Below, piece after piece: positions 1 through 4,845 of a stretch of DNA of 5,184 nucleotides. The translations under genes were made by a program, and so were the position numbers. How positions within the stretch are numbered: position 1 is the stretch's first letter; every line of letters begins with the position of its first letter. A model generated the notes under the pieces. It saw only the letters and a program-made list of their open reading frames with translations, was not told the origin of the DNA and did no database searches. This DNA comes from Desulfobacterales bacterium (GTDB taxonomy: Bacteria; Desulfobacterota; Desulfobacteria; Desulfobacterales; Desulfobacteraceae): NCBI GenBank assembly GCA_022361135.1, contig JAKSBM010000769.1, forward strand, positions 1 through 5,184. The letters are read 5' to 3'.

Positions 1-1272
1 ATGGATCATCTTCGTCGGAAGACCCTGACCCTGGCCGATTTAAGCGGTGTGGTCCTGGACGAAGCCGACGAGATGCTCCACATGGGATTCATCGAAGATG
101 TGGAATGGATCCTGGGGAAGGTGCCGGAGGGGGCGCAGACTGCGCTGTTCTCCGCCACCATGCCCCCACCCATTAAAAAAATAGCCCAGAATTACCTCAC
201 CGATCCCCAGGAGATCCAGGTCAAGTCCGACACCCAGGAGCTGGCCACCATTGAACAGCGCTTCTGGATGGTCCGCGGGGTGAGGAAGGACACGGCCCTG
301 GTTCGTTTCCTGGAGGCCACGGAATTTGACGGGGTCATTGTTTTCACCCGGACCCGTACCGCCACCCTGGAAGTGACCAAGTCCCTGGAGGATGCCGGTT
401 TCCGTGCCGAAGCCCTCAATGGGGACATGGCCCAGGCTGCCCGTGAGCGGACCGTGGAACGGTTGAAATCCGGACGCATCGATATCCTGGTGGCCACGGA
501 TGTGGCGGCCCGGGGGCTGGATGTGGATCGGATCTCCCATGTCGTCAACTATGACATGGCTGACAAGATTGATCCCTATGTCCACCGCATCGGCCGTACC
601 GGCCGTGCCGGTCGCCAGGGGGTGGCCATCCTCTTCCTGCGCCGCAACGAGCGCTGGCTGGTCCGCCGCATTGAACGGGCCACCAAACAATCCTTGAAAG
701 AGGTCTTCCTCCCCACCAACCAGGAGATCAATGACCGCCGCCGGACCCGGTTCCAGGAGCGGATCACCCAGACCCTGGAAGGATTGGGCACGGCCAATGG
801 ATCCAATGACGAGATGAACCAGTTCAAGGAACTCATCCAGAGCTATATGGAAGCCACCGAGGCTCCAGCCTTGGATGTGGCAGCCGCCCTGGCCAAAATG
901 GCCCATGGGAAATCCTCCTTTCTCCTGCCCCCGGAGGCGCCCAAGGCCCGTCGGGAAAAGGGTAAAAACAAGGCCCGTGACGGACGGAACGGTGGCAAGT
1001 TCAAAGAGCCCCGCCCCCTGCCGCCCCCGGCCAACGGCATGGAACGGTACCGCATCCAGGTGGGCCGGACCAATGGCATCAAAGCCCGGGACGTGGTGGG
1101 CGCCATCTCCAACGAAGCCGGCCTGGAGGGCAAATTCATCCGCAACGTCACCATTAACCACGACCATAGTCTGGTGGACCTGCCCCAGGGCATGCCCAGG
1201 GACATCTTCAAACATCTGAAGAAGGTGAGACTGCGCCAGCGGCGCATGGACATCGCCGTCGCTTCGGCCTGA
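1..1272 (+). CDS. deaD: DEAD-box ATP-dependent RNA helicase, DeaD/CsdA type (5' end outside window)
   Basis: This protein unwinds RNA duplexes with ATP in the cytoplasm; family members help ribosome assembly and mRNA turnover, especially in the cold. Visible motifs are II (DEAD, residues 20-23 of the fragment), III (SAT, 51-53), IV (VIVFTRTR, around 113-120), V (ATDVAARGLD, 165-174) and VI (HRIGRTGR, 195-202). A helical region follows, then a basic Lys/Arg-rich linker (about 315-338) and a C-terminal DbpA-like RNA-binding domain (about 347-420). The ATG at position 1 is almost certainly internal: the Q motif, Walker A motif and PTREL motif are absent, and the opening residues MDHLRR match the usual GRxMDHLRR stretch just before DEAD. 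Roughly 140-150 residues therefore lie upstream of the window. The reading frame is intact to the TGA at 1270-1272. The helicase call is very secure. The choice of deaD over dbpA or another paralogue rests on the helical region and long basic linker before the tail domain, and is less certain. Confidence 0.95.
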   Translation: MDHLRRKTLTLADLSGVVLDEADEMLHMGFIEDVEWILGKVPEGAQTALFSATMPPPIKKIAQNYLTDPQEIQVKSDTQELATIEQRFWMVRGVRKDTALVRFLEATEFDGVIVFTRTRTATLEVTKSLEDAGFRAEALNGDMAQAARERTVERLKSGRIDILVATDVAARGLDVDRISHVVNYDMADKIDPYVHRIGRTGRAGRQGVAILFLRRNERWLVRRIERATKQSLKEVFLPTNQEINDRRRTRFQERITQTLEGLGTANGSNDEMNQFKELIQSYMEATEAPALDVAAALAKMAHGKSSFLLPPEAPKARREKGKNKARDGRNGGKFKEPRPLPPPANGMERYRIQVGRTNGIKARDVVGAISNEAGLEGKFIRNVTINHDHSLVDLPQGMPRDIFKHLKKVRLRQRRMDIAVASA

Positions 1273-1277
1273 TTTCC

Positions 1278-1320
1278 CGGCCCGTTCCCCACTTGGGGGG
1301 GCGGGCCGATTTTTATTTTC
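1278..1320 (+). terminator. Intrinsic terminator of the helicase gene
   Basis: The stem has left arm 1278-1290 and right arm 1296-1308. Seven perfect GC-rich pairs (CGGCCCG with CGGGCCG) are extended by six inner pairs, two of them G-T wobbles, around a 5-base loop. A T-rich tail (ATTTTTATTTTC) follows directly. It begins five bases after the helicase stop and separates that gene from the MarR unit. Confidence 0.9.
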
Positions 1321-1356
1321 CCTCCGATTTCGATTTCATTTTTTTTATATTTTCAA

Positions 1357-1385
1357 TTGACGTCGAGCAAAATTGCATATACATT
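1357..1385 (+). promoter_or_regulatory. Candidate sigma-70 promoter of the MarR gene
   Basis: A -35 box TTGACG (1357-1362) is followed after 17 bases by TACATT (1380-1385), which matches four of six bases of the -10 consensus. TATACA at 1378-1383 is an alternative -10 with a 15-base spacer. The upstream stretch 1310-1356 is very T-rich. The -10 lies inside the palindrome at 1370-1387, so a bound repressor would block RNA polymerase. Transcription would start near 1390-1392, leaving a leader of only about 20 bases. Confidence 0.55.
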
Positions 1386-1387
1386 TT
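1370..1387 (+). promoter_or_regulatory. Candidate MarR operator, site 1 (autoregulation)
   Basis: This 18-bp imperfect palindrome reads AAATTG-CATATA-CATTTT. It shares 15 identical bases (1369-1383) with the site before the next gene at 1879-1893. Its size and TTG...CA(A) symmetry fit the operators of MarR-family dimers. It overlaps the predicted -10 box of the MarR gene, the classic place for negative autoregulation. Assignment to the adjacent MarR protein is an inference from position and duplication. Confidence 0.7.
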
Positions 1388-1392
1388 GCCCC

Positions 1393-1398
1393 AAGGAG
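1393..1398 (+). promoter_or_regulatory. Ribosome binding site deciding the MarR start
   Basis: AAGGAG lies 13 bases before the ATG at 1412, which is longer than usual. It is the only good Shine-Dalgarno match in the region. The alternative TTG start at 1373 lies inside the operator, upstream of the predicted transcription start, so it is unlikely to be used. Confidence 0.6.
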
Positions 1399-1411
1399 TC
1401 GAAATCAATCC

Positions 1412-1864
1412 ATGAATCAGGACCAAAAAATAAAAATTGATACCATTGTGAGCCAATGCCTTTCCGTGCGGGTGCGCCTCATCAATCGCATGGTTTCCGC
1501 CATATACGACAAGGCAATGAAGCCCCATGGCATCAAATCCACCCAGTTTACGGTGCTGGCGGCGGTGGCGGCATTGGAAAGCCCCACCAGTCGGGAGTTG
1601 AGCCAGGTCCTTCACATGGATACCTCCACCTTCAGCCGGACCCTGGGAATTTTGAAGCAGCGGGGACTGCTGGAGTCGGAACCCAGTGGACAGGGGAAGA
1701 TTCTCACCATTCGTATCACCCGGGACGGGGCGGCGCTCCTGGAGCAGGCCTATCCCGACTGGGAGAAGGCCCAGGCCGAAGCCCTGGACGCCTTGGGGCC
1801 TGATACCTTTGATCGCATTGTCGCCACGGGCAGCCAATTCCTTTACCAGGGATTGGGGTCCTGA
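1412..1864 (+). CDS. MarR-family winged-helix transcriptional regulator
   Basis: This is a 150-residue DNA-binding protein, normal for the family, which usually acts as a homodimeric repressor released by small lipophilic or phenolic ligands or by oxidation. An N-terminal dimerisation helix (about 8-38) leads into the winged helix-turn-helix: TSRELSQVLHMD (59-70) and the recognition helix TSTFSRTLGILKQRG (71-85). The wing is near 89-98, and C-terminal dimerisation helices follow (104-150). The only cysteine is Cys16 in the first helix, near where OhrR-type peroxide sensors carry their reactive cysteine. The ATG at 1412 was chosen over the TTG at 1373 because a Shine-Dalgarno sequence precedes it and the extra 13 residues would be encoded by the operator. 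The gene lies 46 bases before the Fe-S/SCP2 gene on the same strand, and similar palindromes precede both genes, so it probably controls itself and its neighbour. The family call is secure; the ligand is unknown. Confidence 0.9.
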   Translation: MNQDQKIKIDTIVSQCLSVRVRLINRMVSAIYDKAMKPHGIKSTQFTVLAAVAALESPTSRELSQVLHMDTSTFSRTLGILKQRGLLESEPSGQGKILTIRITRDGAALLEQAYPDWEKAQAEALDALGPDTFDRIVATGSQFLYQGLGS

Positions 1865-1879
1865 AAAAATTTAATCTAA

Positions 1880-1897
1880 AAATTGCATATACAATTT
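1880..1897 (+). promoter_or_regulatory. Candidate MarR operator, site 2 (before the Fe-S/SCP2 gene)
   Basis: The sequence AAATTGCATATACAATTT has perfect 6-bp arms (AAATTG and CAATTT), and 16 of its 18 positions are symmetric. It is a better palindrome than site 1. It ends two bases before the AAGGAGG ribosome binding site (1900-1906). A -10-like TACAAT (1890-1895) lies inside it, but no convincing -35 box is visible. It may therefore cover a weak second promoter, or act as a roadblock to transcription arriving from the MarR gene. Confidence 0.7.
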
Positions 1898-1910
1898 AAA
1901 AGGAGGCACC

Positions 1911-3215
1911 ATGGAAAATCGCGTTGTATCCCCTTCAAATGGCAATGAATCTCCCCTTTCCAGTGAAATGATCAAGGCCGTGGCCCGGGACGCCGGGGCC
2001 GGTGATGTGGGGATCGTTGACATGGGACGGGCGTCCATGTCCCCCTACAAAGAAGGCCTGGGGCGGGTGATGCACGATACCCGGAGTCTGGTGGTCCTGG
2101 CCCAGGGGGTCCATCAACCCGCCCTCCAGAGCCAGGTCCATGGGGTGGCCGACCAGGAGTTCAAGCGGGTTTGGGATAAGTTGAAGAATATTCTGGGCCG
2201 GGTGGTGGAGCAATTGGGGGAGAAGGGGGTCAAAGCCGTGGCCCTGCCCGTTGGCTTTCCCATGGAAATGAAAAAATGGCCCGATCCCATCTGGGTGACC
2301 AATGAAAAATTATTTGCCGTGGAGGCCGGTTTGGGGCAGATGGGGAAAAACCGGTTGGTTCTCCATCCCAGATGGGGCGCTTCCATGGTCTTGGGGACCC
2401 TGGTCCTGGCAGACCATTGCGATGCCTATGATCAGCCCATGGCGGACTCCCCCTGCACCCATTGTGGTCTCTGTGTGGCCGTCTGTCCCACCGGTGCGGT
2501 GAAATCCGGGGATGATTTTGATTTTTCCGCCTGTTATTCCCACAATTACCGGGAGCGCATGGGCGGGTTCCAGAACTGGGTGGAGCAGGTGGTGGAAAGT
2601 CGTTCCGTTGGCGCCTACCGCAGGCGGGTTTCCGACGGAGAGACCTTGTCCATGTGGCAGAATCTTTCCATTGGCCCCCAGACCCAATGTGACCGGTGCA
2701 TGGCGGTTTGCCCGGCCGGTGGGGGGGCCGTGGCCGAATTCCTCCAGGACCGGAAGGCCTACGTGGAAAACCATGTCAAACCCTTCCGGCAAATGGTGGA
2801 AACCATTTACGCAGTGAAGGGCTCCGATGCCGAACACCACGTTTTGACCCATTTTCCGGAAAAGAGGGTGAAACCGATTTCCAATGGTTTGCGTCCCTTG
2901 TCCATTGATATGTTCCTCTCGAGTCTGCCCCGGATGTTCCAATCCCATGGGGCCAAGGGCGTTGCCGGTACGTTTCATTTTACCTTCACCGGGGAAGAAT
3001 GCCGGGAGGGTACGGTGGTGATCCGGGATCAGACCCTGACGGTGGACGAAGGATTGGTGGGGCGGGCCGACCTCCATGTGACCGCGGACAGCCGGACCTG
3101 GTTGGATTTTCTGGGCAAAGAAATCGGTCTGGTCAAGGCATTGATCACCCGGAAAATTCGGTTCAAGGGCGCCCTGCCGTTGTTGAAAGCCTTTGGGCGT
3201 TGTTTTCCGTCTTGA
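1911..3215 (+). CDS. QueG/reductive-dehalogenase-like Fe-S protein fused to a C-terminal SCP2 lipid-binding domain
   Basis: This 434-residue protein is predicted cytoplasmic, with no signal peptide, Tat motif or membrane span. Residues about 18-175 resemble the N-terminal region of epoxyqueuosine reductase and reductive dehalogenases, including the AVEAGLGQMGKN segment; in those families this region binds a corrinoid. Next comes a two-cluster ferredoxin region: C182-x2-C185-x2-C188-x3-C192-P, Cys208, then C260-x2-C263-x3-C267-P. This supplies eight cysteines, enough for two [4Fe-4S] clusters as in QueG. After a linker, residues about 330-432 look like an SCP2 sterol/acyl-lipid carrier domain (GTVVIRD...LTVDEGL...ADLHVTADSRTW...IRFKGALPLL). 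The start is secured by AAGGAGG at 1900-1906. QueG proper lacks an SCP2 tail, so tRNA modification is unlikely to be the role. Reduction of a hydrophobic substrate bound by SCP2 is a reasonable inference but is not shown. Control by the upstream MarR protein is likely. Domain calls are confident; the reaction is unknown. Confidence 0.85.
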   Translation: MENRVVSPSNGNESPLSSEMIKAVARDAGAGDVGIVDMGRASMSPYKEGLGRVMHDTRSLVVLAQGVHQPALQSQVHGVADQEFKRVWDKLKNILGRVVEQLGEKGVKAVALPVGFPMEMKKWPDPIWVTNEKLFAVEAGLGQMGKNRLVLHPRWGASMVLGTLVLADHCDAYDQPMADSPCTHCGLCVAVCPTGAVKSGDDFDFSACYSHNYRERMGGFQNWVEQVVESRSVGAYRRRVSDGETLSMWQNLSIGPQTQCDRCMAVCPAGGGAVAEFLQDRKAYVENHVKPFRQMVETIYAVKGSDAEHHVLTHFPEKRVKPISNGLRPLSIDMFLSSLPRMFQSHGAKGVAGTFHFTFTGEECREGTVVIRDQTLTVDEGLVGRADLHVTADSRTWLDFLGKEIGLVKALITRKIRFKGALPLLKAFGRCFPS

Positions 3216-3237
3216 TGGATTTAATTTTGGGGGGGGA

Positions 3238-3687
3238 TTAAAAGCTGATCTGCCATTTGACCCCGTAGTAGACCTGCTCCGGGACCTGGGGGAGGGCATG
3301 GGTGGCCGGCGGGTCCAGGAATCCGATTTCCGGGATGACAAAGACCCCGTCGGCCAGGGTGACGATGGTGCTCACGTAATAGGATAGGGTTTCTTCGGCC
3401 TGGATGGCCGGGGATTCTGTTTCCGGATCCACGTAGCCGTAGCCGAATTCACAGAAAAGCAGGTCGCCCAGCTGCATGCCCGCCACCAGAATATGGTGGA
3501 AGCGTTGGTGGGCCAGGCTGGGACTGCTCATCCGGGGGGTGAGGTGGATGGGTCCCAGGGTGGGGGGCGAAACCGGTCCCAGGGAAACCGGGGGCCGCTT
3601 TCGGATCTGAGCCGGGTCGCTGGTCTGGGCCGTGGCGGCGGTCAGACAGAGGACCATGGCAAGGGCGAGGGAAATGAGTGCTTTCAT
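3238..3687 (-). CDS. Small exported protein with an outer-membrane-type C-terminal beta signature, function unknown
   Basis: This 149-residue protein has a clear Sec signal peptide: MKAL, a hydrophobic core, and a probable cleavage after ATA at residue 20. Cys14 does not sit in a proper lipobox, so it is unlikely to be a lipoprotein. A proline-rich stretch (about 31-55) follows, then about four amphipathic beta-strands (roughly 74-88, 99-111, 113-123, 137-149). The last strand, YYGVKWQISF, alternates hydrophobic residues (Tyr, Val, Trp, Ile) and ends in phenylalanine, the usual recognition signal for outer-membrane barrel insertion. Four strands are too few for a monomeric barrel, so it may be an oligomeric barrel subunit, a periplasmic protein, or the remains of a larger porin-like protein. 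AAGGAG (minus strand, 3693-3698) sits five bases before the ATG and supports the start. The gene converges on the Fe-S/SCP2 gene with 22 bases between the stops. I do not recognise a specific family. Confidence 0.75.
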   Translation of the reverse strand: MKALISLALAMVLCLTAATAQTSDPAQIRKRPPVSLGPVSPPTLGPIHLTPRMSSPSLAHQRFHHILVAGMQLGDLLFCEFGYGYVDPETESPAIQAEETLSYYVSTIVTLADGVFVIPEIGFLDPPATHALPQVPEQVYYGVKWQISF

Positions 3688-3783
3688 TTCTTCTCCTTCA
3701 TCCGGGATGGTAAAAAAATATGGGTTAAATCGGTTTGGTGCGTTTGGAAAAGGGGTGGATCATACCTTGTTGGACTGGGGGAA

Positions 3784-3812
3784 ATTGTATCAGAATCGGC
3801 GAAATATGCCAG
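3784..3812 (-). promoter_or_regulatory. Candidate promoter of the small exported protein gene
   Basis: On the minus strand, CTGGCA (-35, 3807-3812) is followed after 17 bases by TACAAT (-10, 3784-3789). The -10 is preceded by TG one base away, forming an extended -10. Transcription would start near 3777 and give a leader of about 90 bases, in which I see no clear riboswitch or attenuator. The -35 overlaps one arm of the hairpin at 3809-3836. Confidence 0.5.
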
Positions 3813-3843
3813 GGGAAAAATAAAATTTCCCCCTGGATTTTTT
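3809..3843 (+). terminator. Hairpin with T-tract, plus-strand orientation
   Basis: The left arm CCAGGGGAAA (3809-3818) pairs with 3826-3836, with one bulged C at 3829 and a 7-base A-rich loop. Six T residues follow at 3838-3843. This is an intrinsic-terminator layout for plus-strand transcription, yet no plus-strand gene ends here. It could stop read-through from the Fe-S/SCP2 gene before it runs antisense into the LysR gene. On the minus strand, downstream of the LysR stop, the same hairpin lacks a good T-tract, though it may still help to end that transcript. Confidence 0.55.
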
Positions 3844-3878
3844 GGTCATTCTCCCTGAAGTTACCGCCAGGCAAGGCG

Positions 3879-4736
3879 TTAGGATTTCGTCATTTTTTCC
3901 CGGAAGGATTTCGTCAAATGGTCGGCGAAACATTCAATGACATCGGATTTGGGGCCGGGGCGTTTGTGGAGGACAATGTTGGAGACGGGCAGCACGGGCA
4001 GCCCCACTTCGGAGCCCACCACCTGGAGGTCCCCGGGCACATTGCTCTGGACCACCGGGGCAATGGCCAGCCCGGCCCGGACGGCGTCCTGGATTCCGGC
4101 TTCGCTACGGCTCACATAGACGATGCGGTGGGGAATCCCGGCCCGGACCAGGGCCTCCTGGGCCCAGATGCGGAAGATGCAGCCCCGTTCAAAGACAGCC
4201 AGGGGCAGGGGCTGGGAGACGTCCACCAGATAATCCGAAGAGGCCATCCAAACCACGGGGTCGTGGGCAATGGTCTGTCCCCCTTGGTGGATCTGGGTGC
4301 AGAGCCCGATGTCCATTTCCCCCTGGTCCACCCCTTCCTTGATCTTGGGACTGTTTTCACAGATCATTTCCACCTGGACATCGGGGTAGGATTCGGCAAA
4401 CCGGGTGAGGAGCCGGGGCAAAATCCATGAGGTGTAGTGTTCGGGGGAGCCGAAGCAGAGGGTTCCCCGCAGGGGCGGCTGGGTGAGATCGCGGACGGCC
4501 TCATCGTGTCCGGCCAGGATCCTGCGGGCATGGGGCAGCAGGGTGGTCCCGGCCGGGGTGAGGCGAATGGTCTTGCCCACACGGTCAAAGAGGGGTTTTT
4601 CAATTTCCGATTCCAACCGTTTGATCTGCATGCTCACGGCGGACTGGGTCTTATTGACCTGGTGCCCGGCCTTGGTGAATCCACCGGTGTCGGCAACGGC
4701 CACAAAGGTTTTCAGGTATTCCAATTGAAGTTGCAT
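3879..4736 (-). CDS. LysR-family transcriptional regulator, LrhA-like
   Basis: This 285-residue regulator has a typical LysR layout and length. An N-terminal winged helix-turn-helix (about 1-60) contains FTKAGHQVNKTQSAVSMQIKRLE and RLTPAG. A linker helix (61-88) and a two-lobed ligand-binding domain (about 90-285) follow. TQSAVSMQIKRLE, and GTLCFGSPEHYTSWILPRLL at the start of the effector domain, resemble the LrhA/HexA/PecT branch. An in-frame ATG at 4754 would add six residues (291 in total). I prefer 4736 because MQLQLEYLKTF fits the family's usual N-terminus and the predicted transcription start (near 4750) lies inside the longer start. Neither start has a good Shine-Dalgarno sequence, so this is not settled. 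The gene is divergent from an EamA transporter gene, the usual sign that a LysR protein controls its neighbour. The effector is unknown. Confidence 0.92.
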   Translation of the reverse strand: MQLQLEYLKTFVAVADTGGFTKAGHQVNKTQSAVSMQIKRLESEIEKPLFDRVGKTIRLTPAGTTLLPHARRILAGHDEAVRDLTQPPLRGTLCFGSPEHYTSWILPRLLTRFAESYPDVQVEMICENSPKIKEGVDQGEMDIGLCTQIHQGGQTIAHDPVVWMASSDYLVDVSQPLPLAVFERGCIFRIWAQEALVRAGIPHRIVYVSRSEAGIQDAVRAGLAIAPVVQSNVPGDLQVVGSEVGLPVLPVSNIVLHKRPGPKSDVIECFADHLTKSFREKMTKS

Positions 4737-4756
4737 GACATCACATATTTTCATGG

Positions 4757-4765
4757 TTTATATCA
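4757..4765 (-). promoter_or_regulatory. Candidate extended -10 of the LysR gene
   Basis: On the minus strand the sequence is TGATATAAA: a TG extension plus TATAAA, five of six matches to consensus. No good -35 is seen at the proper distance, as is common for extended -10 promoters or activator-dependent ones. The predicted transcription start near 4750 falls within the codons between the two possible LysR starts. Confidence 0.45.
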
Positions 4766-4769
4766 AAAC

Positions 4770-4790
4770 AATTCATTTGCTTTATGAATT
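4770..4790. promoter_or_regulatory. Inverted repeat in the LysR/EamA control region, candidate LysR binding site
   Basis: Perfect 7-bp arms AATTCAT (4770-4776) and ATGAATT (4784-4790) flank a 7-base spacer. The repeat lies just upstream of the predicted LysR -10, between the divergent genes, where LysR proteins usually bind. A further half-site AATTCAT occurs at 4820-4826, exactly 50 bases from the first arm. The symmetric positions give C-N11-G rather than the textbook T-N11-A, so the assignment is tentative. Confidence 0.5.
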
Positions 4791-4845
4791 TATCGGTTTT
4801 AGGGTGGAGGTCAAGGAAAAATTCATACTGGAGCTGGAACGGAAC

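Noticed and set aside
40..1215. 391-residue open frame on the minus strand
   Set aside because: It lies entirely antisense to the well-supported helicase and has low-complexity Gly/His/Pro/Leu-rich composition with no recognisable motif. Long antisense frames are expected in GC-rich coding DNA.
1373..1411. Longer MarR protein starting at TTG 1373
   Set aside because: The extra codons are the operator and the ribosome binding site, and the predicted transcript begins downstream of this TTG.
1911..3215. Calling this gene queG (epoxyqueuosine reductase)
   Set aside because: The SCP2 tail, the shortened region after the clusters and the MarR-controlled context differ from housekeeping QueG. Only the N-terminal and cluster regions are similar.
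3220..3242. TTTAAT ... ATTAAA inverted repeat between the convergent genes as a terminator
   Set aside because: Six AT-only pairs around a G-rich loop make a very weak stem, and no T-tract follows on either strand.
2310..3341. 343-residue open frame on the minus strand
   Set aside because: It is antisense to the Fe-S/SCP2 gene, whose cluster cysteines and SCP2 pattern are clear, and it also overlaps the end of the small exported protein gene in another frame. Its composition is shadow-like, with no domain.
3493..3858. 121-residue plus-strand frame covering the gap 3688-3878, as a possible small gene ending at the plus-strand terminator
   Set aside because: It starts inside the antisense exported-protein gene, lacks a ribosome binding site, and its residues show no motif. 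It also runs through the hairpin and T-tract.
3227..3878. CRISPR array, tRNA or mobile-element ends in the gaps
   Set aside because: There are no regularly spaced repeats, no cloverleaf-like sequence, and no terminal inverted repeats or transposase fragments in any gap of the window.
3735..4430. 231-residue open frame on the plus strand
   Set aside because: It is antisense to the LysR gene and rich in Gly, His, Pro and Asp. It has no Shine-Dalgarno sequence and no recognisable motif.
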